Source of the DNA: Allobosea sp. Tri-44
Lineage (GTDB): Bacteria; Pseudomonadota; Alphaproteobacteria; Rhizobiales; Beijerinckiaceae
Length of the DNA stretch: 64,000 nucleotides
Assembly: GCF_004123845.1 (NCBI RefSeq)
Contig: NZ_NBDP01000030.1
Coordinates: forward strand, 930,001-994,000
Direction of reading: 5' to 3'
Shown: in pieces, positions 18,801-25,982 of the stretch
Numbering within the stretch: the stretch's first letter is position 1
How the letters are laid out: the number at the start of each line of letters is the position of its first letter
Translations under genes and position numbers: made by a program
The notes under the pieces: generated by a model
Databases searched by the model: none
Told to the model about the DNA's origin: nothing
The model's input: the letters and a program-made list of their open reading frames with translations, nothing else

Positions 18801-19194
18801 CGGGCTCACGCCTGGCCGACACGTCATCACCTGCAACGGGCGGGCGCTACCGATGAGCGAAATCGCCGCCGGGGTCAGCATCGCCGGCCTGCGCTTCAAG
18901 GCCTGGCAGCCGGCATCGGGACTGCATCCGACGATTCCGGTGCATGCGCCGCTGACCTTCGACATCGTAGACAGCTGGGTCGGTCGCTCGCTCGGCGGTT
19001 GCGTCTACCATGTCGCCCATCCCGGCGGTCGCAATTACGAGACACCTCCTGTGAATTCCTACGAGGCGGAAGCCAGAAGGCTGGCTCGCTTCGAGGCGAT
19101 CGGCCATAGTCCGGGGCCGCTGGCGATTCCCGCAGAAGAGCGAAATCCGGAGTTCCCGATGACACTCGACCTGCGCCGCCCGATCGGGGTTTGA
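15811..19194 (+). CDS. Transglutaminase-like / DUF2126 protein
   Basis: A very large (1127-residue) cytosolic protein. Residues 1-270 are a bacterial transglutaminase-like module with its triad intact: Cys180 in SGSCRD, His229 in LHAW and Asp245 in GMDPTSG. The rest is DUF2126 (COG4196), an ATP-grasp/amidoligase-associated domain, with VRLTMGGEPTFVSIDD, GKWYPGESLPRWAF, GGGNHVVLGGMTPADSPFLRRPDLLKS and IEFRSFEMPP among conserved blocks. A Pro-rich linker lies around residues 555-615. No ATG fits the conserved N-terminus (AALHHVTHYRYDRPV), so a TTG start at 15811 is proposed. It heads the cluster with the ATP-grasp/alpha-E fusion and a second transglutaminase, predicted from comparative genomics to make or modify peptides. 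Confidence 0.9.
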   Translation: MAIIAALHHVTHYRYDRPVTLGPQIIRLRPAPHCRSAVKSYSLKVTPAQHFVNWQQDPNGNWLARYVFPEPVTEFRIEVDLVTELSIINPFDFFVAAEAEEFPFAYPDELHDELAPYLVTEPAGPLLAELLAGVPREKANTVNFIVDLNARLQRMIAYGIRMEAGVQEPEQTLAIRSGSCRDTSWLLVQILRHLGLAARFVSGYLIQMKADIDPLEGPRGTDKDFTDLHAWAEVYLPGAGWIGMDPTSGLLTGEGHLPLAATPHYRSAAPVSGVASYAETQFAFDMSVARVHEVPRITLPFSGESWLELDALGEQVEADLQAQDVRLTMGGEPTFVSIDDQTGEEWNTAAVGPTKRERADVLIRRLRERFAPGGMLHYGQGKWYPGESLPRWAFALYWREDGEPIWRNAALIAREPGAKTGGDREHEVVPTSAAVETLAAGLSERLGLGADYVLPAYEDTGHWLVKEGQLPDNVDPLDPKLSDPEERARMVRVFERGLGKPSGYVIPVQRWQAAAEDRRWRSEKWKLRRGKLFLVPGDSPVGFRLPLGSLPHVPAKAYPHIHPQDPLEPRGPLPPATAGSPGAPRAADPPPGFDGPIQPTRPAGSSEPQVQRQDIVEQELGAESVRTALSIEVRDGVLCVFLPPVERLEDYLDLIASIEATAEESGQPVHIEGYSPPHDPRLNVIKVTPDPGVIEVNIHPARNWAQAVSITRGVYEEARQSRLCAEKFMVDGRHTGTGGGNHVVLGGMTPADSPFLRRPDLLKSIVLYWQRHPSLSYLFSGLFIGPTSQAPRIDEARHDQLYELEIALAQTPGPNAPAIPLWLVDRLYRNLLVDVSGNTHRTEICIDKLYSPDGPTGRLGLIEFRSFEMPPDARMSLAQQLLIRALIAWFWREPQAGKLTRWGTSLHDRFMLPELVWQDFRDVLADLERAGYRFDPAWFAAQHEFRFPFFGKVNQGGVELELRQALEPWHVMGEEGAIGGTVRYVDSSVERLQLKASGLTPGRHVITCNGRALPMSEIAAGVSIAGLRFKAWQPASGLHPTIPVHAPLTFDIVDSWVGRSLGGCVYHVAHPGGRNYETPPVNSYEAEARRLARFEAIGHSPGPLAIPAEERNPEFPMTLDLRRPIGV

Positions 19195-19202
19195 GGTCAA
19201 GC

Positions 19203-21728
19203 ATGGCTCTGCAGGGCCGATCGAGTTCGGCGCGGGCTCGCAGCGAGCGCCGCAACGCCCTGCTTTCGGGCTATCGGCCCCTGCCCGGCGCCTATGACGA
19301 ACTGATGGCTCCGGACGGCACGATCCGGCCGCAATGGGAGCCGTTCCTCGCCGAATGGTCGGCGCTGTCGAGCGACGAGTTGCAGCGCCGCTTCGGCCTC
19401 GCCGACCGGCATGTCCGCGACACCGGCGTCTCCTACCGCGTCCATGGCGATCTCGACGAGAACGACCCCCTCGCCAGCGAGCGGGCCTGGCCGCTGAACC
19501 ACGCACCGCTTGTGCTCACCGGGCAGGAATGGAAGACGATCGCGGCCGGTGTCGCCCAGCGCGCGCAACTGCTCGATGCCGTGCTCGGCGACATCTACGG
19601 CCCCGGCCGTCTGATCGCCGGCGGCGCACTGCCGGCGGCCGCCGTCACCGGCAGCCCCGATTATCTTCGGCCCGTGCAGGGGGTGAGCGGCGCCGGACAG
19701 CTCCAGATCTATGCCGCCGATCTCGGCCGCGGCCCGGACGGGCGCTGGTGGGTGCTGAACGACCGCACCCAGGCGCCATCAGGCGCGGGCTATGCACTGG
19801 AGAACCGGCTCGCCATCGGGCGCGCCTTCCCGGACCTGTTCCGGACGATGAATGTCGAGCGGCTCGCCGCCTTCTTCCAGGGTTTTCGCGCCGGCCTCGT
19901 CGCCCGCGCGAAGCGGGTCGAGCCGCGGATTTGCCTGCTGACTCCGGGCCAGCTCAACGAGAGCTATTTCGAGCAGGCCTATCTCGCCCGCTATCTCGGC
20001 TTCCTTCTGGTCGAGGGCGGCGACCTCGTGATGCGCGACGGGCTGGTGCATGTGCGCACCATCGCCGGCTTCAAGCGTGCCGACGTGATCTGGCGCCGCA
20101 TCGACGGCGATTTCGCCGACCCGCTCGAGCTCAACGCCCGCTCCGCGCTCGGCGTGCCTGGTCTGGTCGAGGCGGTGCGGGCTGAGAACGTCATCGTCGC
20201 CAACGGCCTCGGCTCCGGCGTGATCGAGGCGCGGGCGCTGATGGGCTTCATGCCGAAGCTCGCCCGCGAGGTGCTCGGCGAGGAGCTGATCCTGCCGAAC
20301 ATCGCGACCTGGTGGTGCGGCCAACCGCGCGAGCGTCAGATCGTGCTCGACCGGCTCGACGAGATGAGCATTGCACCCGCCTTCCGCGCGCCCGGCGACG
20401 GGCTGGATGGCGGCACCGTGCTGGTCGCGGACCTCGGCAAAAGCGAGCGCGAGGCGCTGCGCACCCGCATCACGGAGCGCGGGCTCGACCATGTCGGGCA
20501 GGAAGTGGTCAAACTCTCGACCATGCCGGTGATGCATGGTGGCCGGCTGGAGCCGAGGCCGATGACGCTGCGCGTCTTCGCCGCGGCTACGCCCGATGGC
20601 TGGCAGGTAATGCCGGGCGGCTTCTGCCGCGTCTCGGACGAATCCGACGCACGCGCCGTGACGATGCGCTCGGGCGTACGCTCCAGCGATGTCTGGGTCA
20701 CCTCCGATGCGCCCGTCGAGCAGGTGACGCTGCTGCCGAGCCCGGACCGGATCCCTATTCGCCGCATCGTCGGTATCCTGCCGAGCCGGGCGGCCGACAA
20801 TCTGTTCTGGCTCGGCCGCTATCTGGAGCGGAGCGAGGCGACGCTGCGCCTGGTGCGTGCCTTGCTCGGCCGCCTGATCAACGCCGACGACCAGGCCCCC
20901 GGCCATGGCGAGACGATCAAGCGCCTCGCCACCCTGCTCGTCGCCTGGGGAGCGGCGCCGGCGACGCCCAGGGGCCGGCCAATCGCGGCGCAGGCGCGTT
21001 CTGCGCTGCACGATATCGAGCAGTACGGCTCGGCCGCCGCCTCGGTGCGCGAGGCCAGGCGCACCGCCTCGGTCATCCGCGAGCGGCTTTCGGTCGATGC
21101 CTGGCGCCTGTTCGGCGACCTGCAGCGCCAGCTCGCCGCGCCGCCGGGCAAACCGACCAGCGAAGGCGAGGCCTTCGAGATCGCCGATACCGGGCTGAAA
21201 ACGCTCGCCGCCTTCTCCGGCCTCTCCCAGGAGAACATGGTGCGCGGTGCCGGCTGGCGCTTCCTCGACATCGGCCGGCGGATCGAGCGCGGCGTCACCA
21301 CCTGCCGTTTCGCCCGCCATTTCATCGAGAACGACGCGCCGGGCAACTGCCTCGACGCGCTGCTCGACCTGACCGACTCCCAGATCACCTACCGCTCGCG
21401 CTACATGCTCGGCGCCGCGTTGCAGCCGGTTCTCGATCTCGTCATGCTCGATCCTTACAACCCGCGCTCGGTCGCCTTCCAGGTCGAGCGGCTCGATGCC
21501 GAAATCGCCGCCCTGCCCTCGCTCCATGACGACGGGATGCTGGAGGAGCCACGCCGGCTCGCGCTCAAGCTCGCCGCCGAATGCCGCACCGCCGAGGCGA
21601 GCCGGCTCGACCGCACCAGCATCCTGTTCTTCGAGCAATTGCTGATGGGTCTCTCCAACGCAGTGGCCGAGCGTTATTTCCTGCAGAACTCCAGGCCGGA
21701 AGGTTCGCGGATGACGCGACTCGCGTAA
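19203..21728 (+). CDS. Circularly permuted ATP-grasp protein fused to alpha-E domain
   Basis: This 841-residue protein joins two COGs that are separate genes in many bacteria. Residues from about 20 to 475 are the circularly permuted type 2 ATP-grasp domain (COG2308), with RPVQGVSGAGQLQIYAADLG, WWVLNDRTQAPSGAGYALENR and ILPNIATWWCGQPRE. Residues from about 525 to the end are the helical alpha-E domain (COG2307), starting SRAADNLFWLGRYLERSEATLRLVRAL, with ENMVRGAGWRFLDIGRRIERG inside. Known ATP-grasp enzymes form amide bonds through acyl phosphates, so a peptide or gamma-glutamyl-type ligation is likely; the substrate is unknown. The start at 19203 follows AGG closely; a TTG at 19191 overlaps the previous stop. 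Confidence 0.92.
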   Translation: MALQGRSSSARARSERRNALLSGYRPLPGAYDELMAPDGTIRPQWEPFLAEWSALSSDELQRRFGLADRHVRDTGVSYRVHGDLDENDPLASERAWPLNHAPLVLTGQEWKTIAAGVAQRAQLLDAVLGDIYGPGRLIAGGALPAAAVTGSPDYLRPVQGVSGAGQLQIYAADLGRGPDGRWWVLNDRTQAPSGAGYALENRLAIGRAFPDLFRTMNVERLAAFFQGFRAGLVARAKRVEPRICLLTPGQLNESYFEQAYLARYLGFLLVEGGDLVMRDGLVHVRTIAGFKRADVIWRRIDGDFADPLELNARSALGVPGLVEAVRAENVIVANGLGSGVIEARALMGFMPKLAREVLGEELILPNIATWWCGQPRERQIVLDRLDEMSIAPAFRAPGDGLDGGTVLVADLGKSEREALRTRITERGLDHVGQEVVKLSTMPVMHGGRLEPRPMTLRVFAAATPDGWQVMPGGFCRVSDESDARAVTMRSGVRSSDVWVTSDAPVEQVTLLPSPDRIPIRRIVGILPSRAADNLFWLGRYLERSEATLRLVRALLGRLINADDQAPGHGETIKRLATLLVAWGAAPATPRGRPIAAQARSALHDIEQYGSAAASVREARRTASVIRERLSVDAWRLFGDLQRQLAAPPGKPTSEGEAFEIADTGLKTLAAFSGLSQENMVRGAGWRFLDIGRRIERGVTTCRFARHFIENDAPGNCLDALLDLTDSQITYRSRYMLGAALQPVLDLVMLDPYNPRSVAFQVERLDAEIAALPSLHDDGMLEEPRRLALKLAAECRTAEASRLDRTSILFFEQLLMGLSNAVAERYFLQNSRPEGSRMTRLA

Positions 21729-21738
21729 GAGAGTCCGC

Positions 21739-22617
21739 GTGATCTACGACATCCGCCATCTCACCGCTTACGCCTATAGCCGGCCGGTGCCGTTCGCGCG
21801 CTGCATGTTGCGTGTGCTGCCGCGCGATGGAGCCGGTCAGCGTGTGCTGACCAGCAAGCTTTCCGTGACACCGCGCGGCGCCGAACGGAACGATGGCATC
21901 TGCTTCTTCGGCAACCGCACGACGACGCTGACCATCGCCAGGCCGCACCGTGAACTGCGGATCGAGATGACCTCGCGGGTCGAGGTGACGCGGCCAGCCG
22001 CCCCCTTTCCGGCCCTGACACGGCATTGGGAAGAAGTCGTCGAACTCGCGCTCAAGGCACAGAGCCTCGCACCGGATTCCCCGGCACAGTATCTTTATCC
22101 AAGCCGCCTGGCACCGACCGTGCCGGAGATCACCGACTATGCCCGCGCGAGCTTCCCGGCGAGGCGGCCGGTCTTCGAGGCAGCTTGCGAGCTGATGGCC
22201 CGCATCCGTAAGGAGTTCCGCTACGATCCCGAAGCGACCGAGGTCGCGACCCCGATCCGCGAGGCTTTTGCTGCCCGTCACGGCGTCTGCCAGGACTTCG
22301 CCCACATCATGATCGCGGGCCTGCGCGGGCTTGGCCTGCCGGCCGCCTATGTCAGCGGCTATCTGCGCACCATCCCGCCGCCCGGCCAGGCGCGCCTCGA
22401 AGGCGCGGACGCGACCCATGCCTGGGTGATGGCCTGGACCGGCCCGGGGACCGGCTGGATCGGGCTCGACCCGACCAACGACCTGATCGTCGCCGACGAC
22501 CATATCGTTACCGCGACGGGGCGCGACTATGCCGACGTCTCGCCGCTCGACGGCGTGCTCGTCGGACCGGGCAGCCAGAAGCTCGACGTCAAGGTCGACG
22601 TGATCCCGGTGACCTGA
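21739..22617 (+). CDS. Transglutaminase family protein
   Basis: This 292-residue protein has the bacterial transglutaminase N-terminal beta domain (residues 1-90) and a papain-like core with Cys184 in HGVCQD, His227 in THAW and Asp244 in GLDPTND, all intact. It has no signal peptide. The start codon is GTG ten bases after the stop of the ATP-grasp/alpha-E gene. It may cleave or transfer the amide bond made by the ATP-grasp partner, the pairing proposed for this conserved gene neighbourhood. That role is inference. Confidence 0.9.
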   Translation: MIYDIRHLTAYAYSRPVPFARCMLRVLPRDGAGQRVLTSKLSVTPRGAERNDGICFFGNRTTTLTIARPHRELRIEMTSRVEVTRPAAPFPALTRHWEEVVELALKAQSLAPDSPAQYLYPSRLAPTVPEITDYARASFPARRPVFEAACELMARIRKEFRYDPEATEVATPIREAFAARHGVCQDFAHIMIAGLRGLGLPAAYVSGYLRTIPPPGQARLEGADATHAWVMAWTGPGTGWIGLDPTNDLIVADDHIVTATGRDYADVSPLDGVLVGPGSQKLDVKVDVIPVT

Positions 22618-23324
22618 TGGCTCTGCCCGCAATTCGCGGCCTGCTGTTCGACAAGGACGGCACGCTGATCGACTATCAGGCGAGCTGGGCGCCGACCAAT
22701 CTGAAAGCAGGCCAGCTGGCTGCGCAGGGCGACCTCGAACTCGCAGCGCGCCTTTTGACAGTGGCTGGCGTCGATCCCGTGACCGGCTACGCCACCTCCG
22801 ACGGGCTGCTCGCCTCGGGCAATACCGAAGACTTGGCCGAGGCCTGGGCGGAAGCCGGCTCGCCCTTCGGCGCGGCCGAGTTGACCGAACGGCTCGATAC
22901 CCTGTTCTGCTCGGTGGTCGTCGCGGCGGTGCCGGTCTGTGACCTCGCCGCCCTGTTCGCCAGCCTCAGCGGTCGCGGACTTGCCCTCGGCATCGCCTCC
23001 AGCGACAGCGAGGCGGCGGTCGCCGCCACCGCCGAGCGCTTCGGCCTCGAACCGCATCTCGCCTTCCTGTGTGGCTATGATTCCGGTCATGGCGCCAAGC
23101 CGGGGCGCGGCATGGTCGACGGCTTCTGCCGCGCGACTGGACTGCCGACGGAGGCCGTCGCGGTCATCGGTGATTCCACCCACGACATGCACATGGCGGC
23201 GGCAGCCGGCGCCGGCTATCGCATCGCGGTGCTGACCGGCGCCGGCAGCGCCGAGACCCTGCGCCCGCTCAGCCATCTGCTGCTGCCCAGCATCGCCACG
23301 CTGGAGCAGGCCCTGTTCGGCTAA
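22617..23324 (+). CDS. HAD-family hydrolase, phosphoglycolate phosphatase-like
   Basis: The 235-residue HAD phosphatase has motif I LLFDKDGTLID, motif II GIASSDSE, motif III lysine in GAKPGRGM and motif IV VIGDSTHDMHMAAAAGAG. The cap inserted after motif I places it in subclass I, like Gph. Its ATG overlaps the TGA of the transglutaminase gene, so it is co-translated with the ligase cluster; a housekeeping phosphatase or a clean-up enzyme for a phosphorylated intermediate are both possible. Confidence 0.9.
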   Translation: MALPAIRGLLFDKDGTLIDYQASWAPTNLKAGQLAAQGDLELAARLLTVAGVDPVTGYATSDGLLASGNTEDLAEAWAEAGSPFGAAELTERLDTLFCSVVVAAVPVCDLAALFASLSGRGLALGIASSDSEAAVAATAERFGLEPHLAFLCGYDSGHGAKPGRGMVDGFCRATGLPTEAVAVIGDSTHDMHMAAAAGAGYRIAVLTGAGSAETLRPLSHLLLPSIATLEQALFG

Positions 23325-23333
23325 GCTCGCCCG

Positions 23334-25739
23334 TCAGCGCGCGATATTCATCCCGGTCCGATGGTCCTCGAGCCTTGCCGCCGCGATACGGTTGGCGAGA
23401 TGTCGGCCGAGCAGCCCGAGGCCCAGCACCGCCGCCGAGCCGCCGAACCCAGGGATCATGCTGCTCCCGACAGTACCGAGCACCTGGACCACGCTATGCA
23501 GCGCGCCGCCGGCCGGCAGGCTGCCGGCCAGCAGCTCGAACACGTTCGAGGCGGCAGGCTTGGCCACCGCCGCGCTGTTGACCGCGTCCAGGAACTGCCG
23601 CAACTCCGGAAACCGCGCCACGAACTCCTGCGGGAGCAAGCCGCGAATCTGCTGCACCGTTTGTACCGCTTCTGGCGAGAGCCCGCTGCCGAGGCCCTCG
23701 CGCAGTGTCTTGGCCTCTCCGGCCAGCCTCGCGAGTTCAGCCGTCGTCGCCCGGCCGGCCTCGCTCAACCGTTGCACGTCCACCAGGAAGGGAAACAGCG
23801 CATTGCCGGCTTGGCCGCTGGGGCCGGTCGTGCCAACCGCGTTGACCACCGCGCTGTTGCCGATGCCTAGCGCGCCGAAAGCCGCCGTGATCCAGCTCGC
23901 AATCCGGCCCATGCCGGCATCCTTGATGATGCGCGAGCCACGGTTGGCCAGATCCTGTTCCGTCGCCTGTGTGCGAGCCGGCGCTAGCGGGCGCTCGGCC
24001 GGCATCTCGAAAGCACGCTGCGTCGGCGGATCGACAACGCCCGTCGCGGGCACTTCGTTGTCAGCCTGGAACTCCAGCAGCGCGCCACGGGTCAGCGTGC
24101 CGAACTTGCCGTCGACATCGCCGACGCCATAGCCGAGGCGCACCAGCTCCAGCTGCAATTCGGTGACGCGCTTGCCGCTCATCCCGATCTGGAGGAACTC
24201 GCTCGCAACGCTCTCTCGGAAGATGATGATCGGCTCCTCCGCGACCGACGGACCAGCCCCGTCCAGATCGAACCGGTAAAGATCGTTCTTACGCATGATC
24301 GACTTGAGCTTCTGGCCATACAGCGAATCGGTCGCATAGATGCCGGTCAGCGCATCGGCGAAGGCATCGGGATCGTCGCTGAACATCCGCGCCTTGACGT
24401 AGTGCTTGCTCGTGCCGAGCAGCTCGGCATGCTTGATGAAGGCCTCGTCGAGACTGTCGAAGACGCGGAACGGCTCCCGCTTCGAGATCAGCTTGCCGCC
24501 GATCTCCTCCTTGGTCATCGCCGCAACGCTCTTCTGGCCTGGCAGCGCCTTGATCCCGAACGGGTTGTTCGAGCCCGCCGGCATACGCTTGCCATAGGCG
24601 CTCTCCAGCGCCCATTGCGCCAGGGTGATCGAGGCAGGCACGCGCCATTTCCGCTGCGAGGCCTGCGCCGCCCTGACGACCTCGATGGTGAAGCGCTCGG
24701 GGATGCTGGCAAGGTCGATCCCCGCCGGCCTCACGATGATGACCTCATCCATCAACGGTTGCGGCCGGATGGTGACGCCGGGCGCGGGCCCGCCGGCCAA
24801 TGTCGGCATCTCGATGCCGAGTGCCTTCGCCGTCTCCGGGCCGACGACACAATCAGCGCCCAGCTGGTCGAACAGCCGCTTCTGGAACTCGTAGAGCGCG
24901 ATCAGCGTGTTCCGGCCGAACTTGTCGTCAGGCGTGCCGATCTCGAAACCGGCCTTGACCAGAGCCGCCTGGACCTGGCCAACGAGGGCGCCGCGCGAGC
25001 CGTAGCGAACGAGCTGGATCAGGTCGCCATCCCTGGCGCCGGCGACGCGAGCAACCTCGTCCGCCTCGAACAGCATGCAGGTGAATTCCTGCTGGCCGCC
25101 CGTCTGATCGTAGGCATTACGGCGGAAGGTCTTCCATGGCCCACGCTCGACGAATTTGCCGCTGGTGGTCGATGGGAAGCCGCAGACTACGAGGCAGCCC
25201 TCGCTCGAATAGCCCGGCTTCGCCGCATCGTCGTTGTAGGCGGCATGGATATTGTCCCAGACGAACTCCTCGGCTTTGGCGCTGCGAGCGAAGTCGATCG
25301 CGTCGGCAAGGTCAAAGTCGCCATCGTCACGGGTTCGCTGCACCGGCAGGAAGATGTTCTGACGGAAAGCGTCATGCCCGCTGGGCGAACTGCCCTTGTG
25401 GCGACCGCGGACATAGCGAAAGCAGCCAGGAATCACCTGATTGGCCTTGGTCTTGCCAGCCAGAGCCGCGTCGATCGATTTGCGGTTCGGCACGGTCGAA
25501 CCTGCAAAGAGCGCCAGCGTGCCGTCATCGAGCTTCCACTGCACGAAGGTGCAACGCATATGCTCGTAGTCGAGACTGATCTCACGGATCGTTCGACTGG
25601 ATGCGAAACTGTTGTCGGCGAGATCAGCTGGCGTCGCGCCGCGGATGCAGATGAAGACCATGCCGGAGTCGGGCACAGGAAAATTGTTGCGCCGCGCAAG
25701 CCGCCGCAACAAATCGGGCGTTAGCTCGATAGCCGCCAT
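23334..25739 (-). CDS. Multidomain peptidoglycan hydrolase (glucosaminidase, two PG-binding domains)
   Basis: An 801-residue protein with an unusual architecture. Residues 1-230 form an N-terminal domain ending in a HAAYNDDAAKPGYSSEGC block; His164 and Cys182 echo the His...S-x-G-C arrangement of YkuD/DUF5675-type domains (distant, by eye). Residues 248-309 and 518-578 are PG_binding_1 repeats (DDKFGRNTLIALYEFQK; DGKFGTLTRGALLEFQADN). Residues 350-490 are a FlgJ/LytG-type glucosaminidase with Glu379 in LAQWALESAYGK and SNNPFGIKA. The C-terminus holds hydrophobic stretches at about 612-636 and 758-785 around an Ala/Glu-rich helix. No signal peptide is visible. Start at 25739 is set by GAGGAGG upstream. 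Phage-type lysis protein or domesticated effector are options. Confidence 0.85.
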   Translation of the reverse strand: MAAIELTPDLLRRLARRNNFPVPDSGMVFICIRGATPADLADNSFASSRTIREISLDYEHMRCTFVQWKLDDGTLALFAGSTVPNRKSIDAALAGKTKANQVIPGCFRYVRGRHKGSSPSGHDAFRQNIFLPVQRTRDDGDFDLADAIDFARSAKAEEFVWDNIHAAYNDDAAKPGYSSEGCLVVCGFPSTTSGKFVERGPWKTFRRNAYDQTGGQQEFTCMLFEADEVARVAGARDGDLIQLVRYGSRGALVGQVQAALVKAGFEIGTPDDKFGRNTLIALYEFQKRLFDQLGADCVVGPETAKALGIEMPTLAGGPAPGVTIRPQPLMDEVIIVRPAGIDLASIPERFTIEVVRAAQASQRKWRVPASITLAQWALESAYGKRMPAGSNNPFGIKALPGQKSVAAMTKEEIGGKLISKREPFRVFDSLDEAFIKHAELLGTSKHYVKARMFSDDPDAFADALTGIYATDSLYGQKLKSIMRKNDLYRFDLDGAGPSVAEEPIIIFRESVASEFLQIGMSGKRVTELQLELVRLGYGVGDVDGKFGTLTRGALLEFQADNEVPATGVVDPPTQRAFEMPAERPLAPARTQATEQDLANRGSRIIKDAGMGRIASWITAAFGALGIGNSAVVNAVGTTGPSGQAGNALFPFLVDVQRLSEAGRATTAELARLAGEAKTLREGLGSGLSPEAVQTVQQIRGLLPQEFVARFPELRQFLDAVNSAAVAKPAASNVFELLAGSLPAGGALHSVVQVLGTVGSSMIPGFGGSAAVLGLGLLGRHLANRIAAARLEDHRTGMNIAR

Positions 25740-25930
25740 CACCCCCTCCTCGCCCGCTATGGTTGCATACTGACGCGAGCGAGGAAGCCAATGCAAGCAT
25801 CTTTGCGTAATCAGCCGTCGTACAGGTCGTCAACTCTCTCGATTGCCTTAATCAGCCGCGACCGGTACCGTTGAAATTCGCTTCTTTCCTTCGGTTAGGT
25901 CAGATCGAATGCTTGCCCGTGCTTGGATAC

Positions 25931-25960
25931 AAAAAGGACCGCGCTTGCGGCGCGGCCCTT
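25931..25960 (-). terminator. Rho-independent terminator after aldehyde dehydrogenase gene
   Basis: On the minus strand, AAGGGCCGCGCCGCAAGCG then CGGTCC forms a G+C-rich stem with a short loop, followed by TTTTTG. It lies about 23 bp beyond the dehydrogenase stop codon. The stem and T-run together are a textbook intrinsic terminator. Confidence 0.85.
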
Positions 25961-25982
25961 GCTTCCTGCGTGAAAGCCCGGC

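Noticed and set aside
19779..21638. 619-codon open frame on the minus strand
   Set aside because: It mirrors the ATP-grasp/alpha-E gene, has no recognisable domain, and its length is explained by high GC on the opposite strand.
23334..25739. Prophage remnant around the glucosaminidase gene
   Set aside because: No terminase, portal, capsid, tail, integrase or attachment-site repeats were seen nearby; the neighbours are ordinary chromosomal genes.
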